Assembly (NCBI GenBank): GCA_016875955.1
Contig: VGOH01000075.1
Span: 1 to 6,152 of the forward strand
Direction: 5' to 3'
Length of the DNA: 6,152 nt
DNA from: Chloroflexota bacterium
GTDB taxonomy: Bacteria; Chloroflexota; Dehalococcoidia; Dehalococcoidales; RBG-16-60-22
Part shown: positions 1 through 5,881 of the stretch, piece by piece
Layout of the letters: each line of letters begins with the position of its first letter
Position numbering within the stretch: position 1 is the first letter of the stretch
Notes under the pieces: model-generated
The model's input: only the letters and a program-made list of their open reading frames with translations
Told to the model about the DNA's origin: nothing
Database searches by the model: none
Made by a program: the position numbers and the translations under genes

Positions 1-265
1 CGGTTTTGACTGGACACTTATCATCTTCGTCGTCCTGCTGGTCGCTATCTTCTACTTCCTCATCATTAGACCGCAGCGACGGCAGCAGAAAAGACACCAG
101 GAATTGATGCAGGAGCTGAAACGGGGGGACAAGGTCATCACCACCGGCGGCATCTACGGCGTGGTGGAGAGCCTGAGCGAGGACAGTGTCGTCCTGAAAA
201 TTGAGTCGGGAGCCACCATCCGCATTGCCCGGGCCAGCATCGCCGGCCAGCGCCAAGAGAAGTAA
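1..265 (+). CDS. yajC: YajC, Sec translocase accessory subunit (5' end missing)
   Basis: Only the last 87 residues are present; the reading frame enters at base 2 and stops with TAA at 263-265. Visible residues 4-22 form one hydrophobic membrane segment (WTLIIFVVLLVAIFYFLII). It is followed at once by the RPQRR basic stretch and then the KRGDKVITTGGIYGVV motif at about residues 40-55. This order, a single N-terminal helix, RPQ, a charged linker and GDxVxTxGGIxG, is the signature of the YajC family. YajC is a small inner-membrane protein that associates with SecDF-YidC and SecYEG and assists protein export; it is usually about 85-115 residues, so little is missing here. Its neighbours downstream are NAD biosynthesis genes, 3 bases away, so co-transcription is likely although there is no functional link. 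Identity is secure; the start cannot be seen. Confidence 0.93.
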   Translation, partial: GFDWTLIIFVVLLVAIFYFLIIRPQRRQQKRHQELMQELKRGDKVITTGGIYGVVESLSEDSVVLKIESGATIRIARASIAGQRQEK

Positions 266-268
266 CCC

Positions 269-1813
269 GTGAAACATTATGATTATGTCATCATAGGCAG
301 CGGCATCGCTGGCCTCTACACGGCGCTCCTCGCCCGGGAGCAGGGCCACGTGCTGGTGATAACCAAGGGCAGTATTGAGGACTGCAATACCAGGCACGCT
401 CAGGGGGGTATCGCTGCTGCCATCGGGCAGGACGATTCCCCGGACCTGCACTATAAAGATACCATCGCCGTCGGCAACGGCCTGTGCGATGAAGAGGCGG
501 TACGAATCCTGGTCAATGAAGCGCCGGCCCGCATTGCGGAACTGGTTAATATCGGCGTCCCGTTTGATACGCTGGACGGCAGGATTGCGCTCACGCTGGA
601 AGCCGCCCACAGCGTCCCCCGCATCTTACATGCTGGCGGCGATGCCACCGGCGAACACATTGAGGTCACCCTCAGCCGACGTATCCGTGCCGCCCGAGTT
701 CCGGTGTTTGAATACAGCCAGGCGGCAGAAATTCTGGTGGAAAAAAATTCGGTCGCCGGCGTTAAGGTGCTGGACTGCCATACCGGTGCCACGGAGATAT
801 TCCAGTGCCGGCACCTCATTCTCGCCACCGGCGGCGCCGGCCAGCTCTTCAAATTCAACACCAACTCCGACATCGCCACCGGCGATGGCATCGCGCTTGC
901 CTTCAAGGTGGGCGCCGAGATTATGGACATGGAGTTTTTCCAGTTCCACCCCACCGCCCTGCACCTTCCCGGGGTGACGCCTTTCCTCATTTCCGAGGCG
1001 GTCCGGGGCGAGGGCGGGATTCTGCGCAACGTGAAAGGACGCCGGTTCATGCCCGACTACGCGCCGCAGGGCGACCTGGCGCCGCGCGATGTGGTGGCGC
1101 GCAGCATTCTTTACGAGATGCAGAAGACCGGCTCGGACCAGGTCTACCTTGATGTCACCCAGCTCTCCCCCTACGTGATTACCACCCGCTTTCCCCATAT
1201 TTACCGCTTCTGCCTTGACCATGGCCTTGATATCACCAGAGAGCTGATTCCGGTGGCGCCGGCCGCCCATTATATGATGGGCGGCATCAAGACCAACAGC
1301 TGGGGGGAAACGAACGTGTCCGGGCTGTTCGCCACCGGCGAAACCGCCTGCACCGGCGTTCACGGGGCCAACCGCCTGGCATCAAACTCCATGCTTGAGG
1401 TGGTCGTCTTCAGCAAGCGCATCATGGAAAGGACAGCCCGGGGAGCCAAAGCCGGCCCATCGGCTGCCCTCAAACGACGGGAGATTCACTGCAAGCTCAG
1501 CGAGAGAAAGGCCACAGGTTCGTTCCCCAGACCCAGTTTTGCCAGCCTGCAGAAACTGACCTGGAACCATGTCGGTGTGATACGTGACCGTGCTGGCCTG
1601 ACCAAGGCCGCCGATATTCTGGCAGTATGGCAGCATAAATTGCCGCCACCCACCGACCGCCCTTCCCACGAGCTGCACAACCTGGTGCTGACCGGCAGGT
1701 TGATAACTGAAGCCGCCTTGCTACGGGAGGAAAGTCGCGGTGCCCACTTCCGCTCTGATTTCCCCAGAACGTCCGAGGAGTGGCAGCAGCATATTGTCTT
1801 TACCGCAGGGTAA
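269..1813 (+). CDS. nadB: L-aspartate oxidase NadB
   Basis: A 514-residue FAD enzyme of the usual family length. It oxidises L-aspartate to iminoaspartate in the cytoplasm, the first step of de novo NAD synthesis; fumarate can replace oxygen as electron acceptor in the family, which suits anaerobes. The FAD-binding Rossmann motif GSGIAG is at residues 10-15, the NTRHAQGGIAAAIG flavin loop at 40-53, LEAAHS with a likely substrate-contacting Glu111 at 110-115, HAGGDATGEH at 121-130, FQFHPTAL at 224-231, SEAVRGEGG at 242-250, APRDVVARS at 271-279 (Arg273 matches the catalytic arginine of the fumarate reductase/succinate dehydrogenase superfamily), HYMMGGI at 334-340, and TGVHGANRLASNSMLE at 362-377. 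A C-terminal helical domain follows, with WNHVGVIRDRAGL at 432-444. The GTG start puts the Rossmann strand at the very N-terminus as expected; a weak purine-rich ribosome site lies at 255-262. It sits 3 bases after yajC and 14 before nadC. Confidence 0.97.
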   Translation: MKHYDYVIIGSGIAGLYTALLAREQGHVLVITKGSIEDCNTRHAQGGIAAAIGQDDSPDLHYKDTIAVGNGLCDEEAVRILVNEAPARIAELVNIGVPFDTLDGRIALTLEAAHSVPRILHAGGDATGEHIEVTLSRRIRAARVPVFEYSQAAEILVEKNSVAGVKVLDCHTGATEIFQCRHLILATGGAGQLFKFNTNSDIATGDGIALAFKVGAEIMDMEFFQFHPTALHLPGVTPFLISEAVRGEGGILRNVKGRRFMPDYAPQGDLAPRDVVARSILYEMQKTGSDQVYLDVTQLSPYVITTRFPHIYRFCLDHGLDITRELIPVAPAAHYMMGGIKTNSWGETNVSGLFATGETACTGVHGANRLASNSMLEVVVFSKRIMERTARGAKAGPSAALKRREIHCKLSERKATGSFPRPSFASLQKLTWNHVGVIRDRAGLTKAADILAVWQHKLPPPTDRPSHELHNLVLTGRLITEAALLREESRGAHFRSDFPRTSEEWQQHIVFTAG

Positions 1814-1827
1814 TTTATAATGGAAAA

Positions 1828-2715
1828 ATGATGAGGAAAGCGCCGACCGAAGCAGAACAGATAGCCGCCATCATTGACCTTGCCCTGGCCGAAGACCTCG
1901 GACATGGCGATGTCACCAGTGAGATACTTGTCCCGCCGGAACTTACTGGCCGGGCTACCATATCGGCCAAAGAAGCGGGCATCGTGGCTGGCGTGGATAT
2001 AGCCGGAAGGGTCTTCCTCAGGGTTGACCCTTCGGTCACTTTCCGCACCATTGCCAGAGATGGCACCAGAGTCCAGCCCGGCGCTAAAATTGCTCAGGTT
2101 TCCGGCAGGGTAATCAGTATCCTCAACGCAGAACGCACCGCGCTCAATTTCCTGCAGCGTCTCAGCGGCATTGCCTCGCTGACGGCAAAATATGCCGCCG
2201 AAATGCACGGCCTGGAAACTTACATTGCCGACACCCGAAAGACCTCTCCAGGTCTCCGCCTACTGGAAAAACATGCCGTGAGCCAGGGCGGTGGCAAAAA
2301 CCACCGCCTGCACCTGGGCGATGGAATCTTAATCAAGGATAATCACCTGGCAGCATTACGTGCCATCGGCATGAGCCTCAAGGATATCGTGACCAAAGCC
2401 AGGGAAAACGTCCCCAGAGGGCTCAAGGTTGAAGTGGAGGTAACCTCCATAGATGAAGCCAGGGAGGCCGCCGAGGCCGGCGCCGACATCATCATGCTGG
2501 ACAACATGAGCCCTGACGATATGCGCCGGGTGGTGAAATCGCTGAAGGGCAAGGTCAAGATTGAGGCCTCGGGCGAGATAAACCTGTCCAATGTCCGCCA
2601 GGCCGCCCAGACCGGAGTGGATTATATCTCAATAGGTGCCCTCACTCACTCCCCCAAAGCGCTGGACATCAGCCTTGAGTTTGACCCGAGTTTCTTTAAG
2701 CTAGCCCTGCTTTGA
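1828..2715 (+). CDS. nadC: Nicotinate-nucleotide diphosphorylase (quinolinate phosphoribosyltransferase) NadC
   Basis: A 295-residue cytoplasmic enzyme that converts quinolinate and PRPP to nicotinate mononucleotide, CO2 and pyrophosphate, the step where the de novo route joins the NAD salvage pathway. The N-terminal domain shows ALAEDLGHGDVTSEIL at about 19-34. The barrel domain carries ADTRKTSPGLRLLEK at 134-148, AVSQGGGKNHRLHLGDG at 150-166 and LIKDNHLA at 168-175, which contain the basic quinolinate- and phosphate-binding residues (Arg137, Lys138, Arg160, Lys170). Next come VEVEVTSIDEA at 201-211, IIMLDNM at 221-227, IEASGEI at 245-251 and DYISIGALTHS at 265-275. All are standard NadC motifs. 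I chose ATG 1828 (or the adjacent ATG 1831). The longer in-frame GTG at 1780 would overlap nadB by 34 bases and add 16 unrelated-looking residues, and the GAGGAG near it runs into the start codon. Its 3' end overlaps the opposing methyltransferase gene by 15 bases. Confidence 0.97.
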   Translation: MMRKAPTEAEQIAAIIDLALAEDLGHGDVTSEILVPPELTGRATISAKEAGIVAGVDIAGRVFLRVDPSVTFRTIARDGTRVQPGAKIAQVSGRVISILNAERTALNFLQRLSGIASLTAKYAAEMHGLETYIADTRKTSPGLRLLEKHAVSQGGGKNHRLHLGDGILIKDNHLAALRAIGMSLKDIVTKARENVPRGLKVEVEVTSIDEAREAAEAGADIIMLDNMSPDDMRRVVKSLKGKVKIEASGEINLSNVRQAAQTGVDYISIGALTHSPKALDISLEFDPSFFKLALL

Positions 2716-3291
2716 TGCCCGGCAGAGATAGTTCTCATGGTTGTCTTCTATCTCTATCTCAACGAAACCAGCAGCTGACAGCAGCCAGCGCATTTCATCC
2801 TCTTCGGGGATAACATCATGGGTCACCTCGGGAATACCGTTGTGCAGCCCGTTTATCGCTTCCCGACATGAAGTATGGCAGATAAAGAGGCGGCCACCGC
2901 TTCTGACCACGCGGTATATCTCCATGAGTGCCCTCGGTTTATCCTGAAAATGGGGAAAACTGGAGTAGCAGACCACGCTGTCAACCGATGCTTCCGGCAG
3001 CGGAATATGGGCGGCATCGGCATTCAGGAAAGCCACCGCCCCGTTGAACCCCTTCATCCTGGCCCTTTGCAGCATTTCCTCAGCGATATCAATAGCCACT
3101 ATCTTCCCGTCGCTGCCTAGGCTCTGTATTAAAAGGGGCAGAAAGACACCGGTGCCGGTGCCCACGTCCAGTACCACCGAGCCCGGCCTGATGTCCAGAC
3201 GCGCCACCATCTGCTGCAGCTTGGACTGGTCCTTTTCGGCCGCGACCCTGTCCCAGATGGCCGCCTTACCGTTGAAATAGGTCTTAATCAT
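2701..3291 (-). CDS. Class I SAM-dependent methyltransferase (UbiE/type 11-like), last gene of the metal-transport operon
   Basis: A 196-residue soluble protein with one Rossmann-type methyltransferase domain. Motif I is VLDVGTGTG at 40-48; AIDIAEEML at 66-74 has the acidic residue (Asp68) that binds the SAM ribose; FLNADAAHIPLPEASVDSVV at 88-107 holds motif II; and RVVRSGGRLFICH at 127-139 holds motif III. The C-terminal part has CHTSC at 138-142, INGLH at 146-150, His158 and the IPEEDEMRWLLSAAGF region at 161-176. These look like a distinct subfamily, not a menaquinone or ubiquinone enzyme, and the substrate is unknown. The ATG overlaps the permease stop by 8 bases (ATGATTAA) with a good GGAGG six bases upstream, so it is very likely translationally coupled to the transporter. 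That makes a role linked to the imported metal or chelate plausible, but this is inferred from context only. It could also be a general small-molecule methyltransferase carried along in the operon. Confidence 0.9.
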   Translation of the reverse strand: MIKTYFNGKAAIWDRVAAEKDQSKLQQMVARLDIRPGSVVLDVGTGTGVFLPLLIQSLGSDGKIVAIDIAEEMLQRARMKGFNGAVAFLNADAAHIPLPEASVDSVVCYSSFPHFQDKPRALMEIYRVVRSGGRLFICHTSCREAINGLHNGIPEVTHDVIPEEDEMRWLLSAAGFVEIEIEDNHENYLCRASKQG

Positions 3292-4129
3292 GGCCCGCCT
3301 CCGCCAGCGGTTTCGCCTGCCAGCCCTTTACCCGGCGCTTGGGTGAAAAGACGGCCGCCAGCAGGAAGATAACCGACGAGGTGACCACGATGGTCGCCCC
3401 GCTGGGTATATTGAACAGATAGGAAAATAAAAGCCCCATCCAGCCCGATAGCACGCCGAAACCGGCGGCAAACAGAAACATCCTCTTCATGCTGTAGGTG
3501 AGCTGGTAGGCGGCTGCCGCCGGGTTCAATATCAGGCTGAAAATGAGGATGCCGCCGACGGAACGCAGGCTGGCAGTAATGGTAGCGCCGGTCAAAAAAA
3601 GTATCCCGTATAATATCGCTGTGGCCGGGATGCCTACCGAAAGCGCCATGCCGCGGTGAAAAATAGTCGCCTGTATCTCCTTATAAAAGGCAACTATCAA
3701 ACCCACCACCAGGACTGCCACGAGCGCCAGCAGGATGACATCGCCCCTGGTATTGGTGAGAATGCTGCCCCAGAGCAATTCCAGCGCTCCCGACTTGGTG
3801 CCGGGCATCACGCCCATGAACAGAAACGCCAGGCCGAGCATGAGCGAGAATATCACCCCCACCGAGGTCTCCGGGCTGAGCTCTCCGCGGTCGGCCAGTG
3901 GGCCGACCACAGCCGCCGCCAGCAGGCTGAAGACGAAGGCCCCGATTAAGGGATTGAAGCCCAGCCACAGGCCGAGCAGCGCCCCGGCAAAGGCGGCATG
4001 CGACATGCAGACCCCGATGAACGGCATGTGCATCAGCACCACGAAGACCCCGATGCTGCCGCAGGCGACGCCACCCAATAAGGCGGTGAGGATGGCATTC
4101 TGCATGAACTGGTATTCAAAAATGGACAA
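3284..4129 (-). CDS. Metal ABC transporter permease, ABC-3 family (ZnuB/MntB-like)
   Basis: A 281-residue integral membrane protein, typical length for ABC-3 permeases, which dimerise to form the channel for zinc, manganese or iron. Hydrophobic segments lie at roughly 11-33, 38-56, 60-78, 90-108, 130-148, 167-186, 190-208, 217-238 and 245-262. Family marks are MSHAAFAGALLG at 42-53 (the SHAALPG-type motif), ELSPETSVGVIFSLMLGLAF at 83-102, the LWGSIL segment at 119-124, and SLRSVGGILIFSLILNPAA at 188-206. The start is a TTG at 4129: the minus strand just upstream has GAGG and AGG sequences (4135-4142) at workable distance, whereas the only nearby ATG (4105) has no ribosome site and would remove the first eight residues. 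The gap to the ATPase stop is only 11 bases. The metal cannot be told from the permease. The C-terminus is a basic tail ending in the overlap with the methyltransferase start. Confidence 0.94.
   Translation of the reverse strand: MSIFEYQFMQNAILTALLGGVACGSIGVFVVLMHMPFIGVCMSHAAFAGALLGLWLGFNPLIGAFVFSLLAAAVVGPLADRGELSPETSVGVIFSLMLGLAFLFMGVMPGTKSGALELLWGSILTNTRGDVILLALVAVLVVGLIVAFYKEIQATIFHRGMALSVGIPATAILYGILFLTGATITASLRSVGGILIFSLILNPAAAAYQLTYSMKRMFLFAAGFGVLSGWMGLLFSYLFNIPSGATIVVTSSVIFLLAAVFSPKRRVKGWQAKPLAEAGHD
3298..3302 (-). promoter_or_regulatory. Shine-Dalgarno site of the methyltransferase, inside the permease gene
   Basis: The minus strand reads GGAGG here, six bases before the methyltransferase ATG at 3291. 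It lies within the last codons of the permease. This strong site supports the 3291 start and reinitiation by ribosomes finishing the permease. Confidence 0.7.
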
Positions 4130-4134
4130 GGCAA

Positions 4135-4142
4135 CCTACCTC
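4135..4142 (-). promoter_or_regulatory. Ribosome binding site deciding the TTG start of the permease
   Basis: The minus strand reads GAGGTAGG across these positions, overlapping the ATPase stop codon and ending five bases before TTG 4129. Its presence favours the TTG over the downstream ATG at 4105 and suggests coupling with ATPase termination. Confidence 0.5.
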
Positions 4143-4917
4143 ATACCGGAATATTTTCCGCCCGCCGCTTTTCCACCTCGGCAACGGGCATATCATAAAG
4201 ATGGCTCAGGTTTTCACTGGTGAGCAGGTCAGCCGGACGGCCTTCGCCCCAGATTTGCCCCGCCTTCATCAGGACGACACGGTCGCAGGCGACGGGCAGG
4301 CAGCCCAGGTCATGGGTGACAAACAGAGTGGTGAGGGTTCTGGCCTCGTGGACTTCCCTCACCAGCTCTAGGATATCGGTCTGCGCTTTCCAGTCCAGCG
4401 AAGCGGTCGGCTCATCAAGCAGGAAGAGCTCTGGCTCCTGCGCCAGACAGCGGGCAATGGCCACGCGCTGCTGCTCACCGCCGGAAAGGTGGCCGATGGG
4501 CCTTCGTGCCAGGTGGCTCATGCCTACCAGCTCCAGCATTTCGTCCACCACCTCCCAGTCTCGCCCCCCCGGCCGGCTCAGCAGGCCCAGCCGCCCGTAG
4601 CGACCTATCATCACCACCTCGCGCACGTTCATCGGCATGCGCGGGTCGATGTTCTGCACCTGGGCGACGTAGCCGACCTTCTTGCGCAAAGAACGGCCAT
4701 TGCCGGGAACAAGTCGGTGTCCCAGCACCTTTACCTGTCCGCTCAGCAGCCTGCCCAGCCCGTTGACCACCGTCAGCAGCGTCGTCTTGCCCGCGCCGTT
4801 GGGGCCGATGATGCCGACAAATTCCCCGGCCTTAACCCTGAGCGACACGCCTTGCAGGGCCACGTTTTCCCGATAGGATACCACGGCATTTTTAATGTCT
4901 ATTATCGTTTCGCTCAT
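4141..4917 (-). CDS. Metal ABC transporter ATP-binding protein (ZnuC/MntA-like)
   Basis: A 258-residue nucleotide-binding subunit that hydrolyses ATP on the cytoplasmic face to power uptake through the downstream permease. All catalytic elements are intact: Walker A GPNGAGKTT at 38-46, Q-loop glutamine at about 86 (GYVAQ), ABC signature HLSGGEQQRVAIAR at 143-156, Walker B LFLLDEP at 164-170 with catalytic Glu169, D-loop ASLD at 172-175, and switch His202 (FVTHD). The sequence VAQVQNIDPRMPMNVREVV at 84-102 is the pattern typical of the zinc/manganese/iron chelate class of ABC ATPases. After the switch histidine about 55 residues remain, as usual in this class. ATG 4917 lies 21 bases after the binding-protein stop, with only a weak ribosome site. 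Membership of the transporter is certain from order and spacing; the substrate is not visible here. Confidence 0.95.
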   Translation of the reverse strand: MSETIIDIKNAVVSYRENVALQGVSLRVKAGEFVGIIGPNGAGKTTLLTVVNGLGRLLSGQVKVLGHRLVPGNGRSLRKKVGYVAQVQNIDPRMPMNVREVVMIGRYGRLGLLSRPGGRDWEVVDEMLELVGMSHLARRPIGHLSGGEQQRVAIARCLAQEPELFLLDEPTASLDWKAQTDILELVREVHEARTLTTLFVTHDLGCLPVACDRVVLMKAGQIWGEGRPADLLTSENLSHLYDMPVAEVEKRRAENIPV

Positions 4918-4938
4918 GTCAAACCATCGGCATCGTTT

Positions 4939-5787
4939 TTACCGACCAGTTGCCGTCAGCAAAAGGGCCACATTATATTCAATTGTCTTCTCCCAGGTTT
5001 CCATGCCCTCATAGCCGCCGGGGAAGTTGGAAAGGATTACCCGGGCGCTTTTTAGTTCCTCAGCAATGCCGGCGCCGGCGTCCTGACCGCTCTGCATATT
5101 ATCAATTACCAGGATTACTTTGCCCTCCCGCCCCTTGTCCACCAGCTCCTTAACCACCTGTGGTGTCAGGTCCTCAGGTCGGCCGAAGGTAGCCACAACA
5201 TTGAATCCGGCCCACTGGATGAACCCTGCCTGCTGGTCGGCACACAGCACGTTTACTTCCGAAACGTTCGCCCTGGCCAGCTTGTCGGCCATTTCCGCCC
5301 CTTTGGCATTGACCGATGTTTTGAAAGTTGCGGCATTTTTTTGAAAAGCAGCGCTGTTTCTTTCATCAGCCTGACCGATAATGCCGGTAACTATATCTAT
5401 CGCCTGTGACTGCACCTGAGGTGTCATCCAGTTGCCGGGCACATCAACCTTGAAAACGCTCAGGTCGGGGTTATTCGCCGAGGCTATCAAATCGTCGGTG
5501 AATTTTTCCCCCTGCCAGCCGTGCATCAGAAATATGTCGGCATCGGCCAGCATCTGGATATCACCCGGCTTGACATCAAAATGGCCTGGACACTGCGCCG
5601 GCGGAATGATATTGACCACGTCCACCATCTCATCGCCCACCCTTTCCGCAATCTGGGCAAGCAGCCCCGTGCTTGTGGCCACCTGAAGTTTTTCGGCGCC
5701 TTTGGCCGCGCAGCCGCCCGAAAGGAGGCTCGCCATAATGGTCGAAATCATGAAAATCACTGGCCACACATAACGCTTTTTACTCAT
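4939..5787 (-). CDS. TroA/ZnuA-like solute-binding lipoprotein with a divergent ligand set
   Basis: A 282-residue exported binding protein, slightly short for the roughly 300-residue family. The N-terminus has KKR, a hydrophobic stretch (about 8-24) and LLSGGC, so Cys26 is the probable lipidated residue although the lipobox is not ideal (Ser at -3). The mature part follows the TroA plan: LQVATSTGLLAQIAERVG at 34-51, PPAQCPGHFDVKPGDIQML at 62-80, ADADIFLMHG at 81-90, a long helical linker around 124-172, FGRPEDLTPQ at 201-210, VIDNMQSGQDAGAGIAEEL at 227-245 and YNVALLL near the end. His69 matches the first metal ligand of the family. The positions where the other ligands normally sit appear changed: PGNW (117-120) in place of PHxW, CADQQAGF (182-189) in place of HDAFxYF, and SNFPGG (253-258) in place of the final Asp region. 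The protein has only two histidines (69, 89) and, after Cys26, two cysteines (66, 182). There is no His-rich loop. The cargo is therefore open, although a metal or metal complex remains likeliest from context. A GGA-containing ribosome site lies about 10 bases upstream of ATG 5787. Confidence 0.9.
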   Translation of the reverse strand: MSKKRYVWPVIFMISTIMASLLSGGCAAKGAEKLQVATSTGLLAQIAERVGDEMVDVVNIIPPAQCPGHFDVKPGDIQMLADADIFLMHGWQGEKFTDDLIASANNPDLSVFKVDVPGNWMTPQVQSQAIDIVTGIIGQADERNSAAFQKNAATFKTSVNAKGAEMADKLARANVSEVNVLCADQQAGFIQWAGFNVVATFGRPEDLTPQVVKELVDKGREGKVILVIDNMQSGQDAGAGIAEELKSARVILSNFPGGYEGMETWEKTIEYNVALLLTATGR

Positions 5788-5821
5788 TTATTCTGCTTCC
5801 TTTCTCCCCTGCAAATCACCA

Positions 5822-5839
5822 GCAATTTTATGCAATTGC
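5822..5839. repeat. Second inverted repeat overlapping the candidate operator
   Basis: GCAATT at 5822-5827 is the reverse complement of AATTGC at 5834-5839, separated by six bases. Its right arm is shared with the palindrome at 5835-5852, and the self-complementary TGCAATTGCA at 5831-5840 bridges both. The same GCAAT unit thus recurs at 5822, 5832 and 5848, with its complement at 5835. Overlapping dyads of this sort often mark cooperative repressor binding, but composition bias in an AT-rich gap could contribute. Confidence 0.45.
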
Positions 5840-5852
5840 AAATGTTTGCAAT
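5835..5852. promoter_or_regulatory. Perfect 18-base palindrome, candidate Fur-family operator
   Basis: ATTGCAAATGTTTGCAAT reads as an 8-base inverted repeat around a 2-base centre with no mismatch. It lies in the 81-base gap between the Fur-family regulator and the binding-protein gene, about 48 bases before the latter's ATG. Fur-family repressors bind AT-rich dyads of this size at promoters of metal uptake genes, so this is the natural operator candidate for the adjacent regulator. The even 2-base centre differs from the 7-1-7 layout common for Fur, Zur and PerR boxes, so the match is to the type of site, not to a known consensus. Confidence 0.6.
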
Positions 5853-5881
5853 ATATAGCTAAAATTTTTTATTTCCGGCAA
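5852..5881 (-). promoter_or_regulatory. Possible promoter of the transporter genes
   Basis: On the minus strand TTGCCG (5881-5876) and TATATA (5857-5852) are 18 bases apart, resembling -35 and -10 elements, with an AT-rich spacer. The -35 would lie in the last codons of the regulator gene and the palindrome would start at the edge of the -10, a good position for repression. An alternative is TTGCAA within the palindrome paired with TAAAAT (about 5827-5832), spaced 15 bases. Neither is a strong match, and transcription could also simply continue from the regulator. Confidence 0.3.

Noticed and set aside
741..747. A7 run in nadB as a programmed slippage site
   Set aside because: The frame is intact through it and no alternative product would result; a single homopolymer of this length is expected by chance.
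451..1363. Long minus-strand open frames (199 and 245 codons) opposite nadB
   Set aside because: They are antisense shadows of a GC-rich gene whose own frame encodes full NadB motifs; their translations are low-complexity and match no family.
1780..1827. Longer nadC start at GTG 1780
   Set aside because: It would overlap nadB by 34 bases, the GAGGAG there abuts the start codon with no spacing, and the added residues do not resemble NadC N-termini.
1486..2208. 240-codon minus-strand open frame across the nadB/nadC junction
   Set aside because: It spans two confirmed genes in antisense and has no recognisable domain or ribosome site.
2701..2740. CTGC/GCAG pair near the convergent stops as a shared terminator
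   Set aside because: The stem is only four base pairs with an 11-base loop and no following T run, so it is too weak to call.
4489..5055. 188-codon plus-strand open frame opposite the ATPase and binding protein
   Set aside because: Antisense to two well-supported genes; the composition (many His, Gln, Ala, Pro) is that of a frame shadow.
5521..5862. 113-codon plus-strand open frame running through the intergenic gap
   Set aside because: It is antisense to the binding-protein gene and covers the candidate operator; there is no support for a product.
5860..5875. AAAATTTTTT run after the regulator as an intrinsic terminator
   Set aside because: There is no GC-rich stem next to the T run on the minus strand; it is only an AT-rich stretch.
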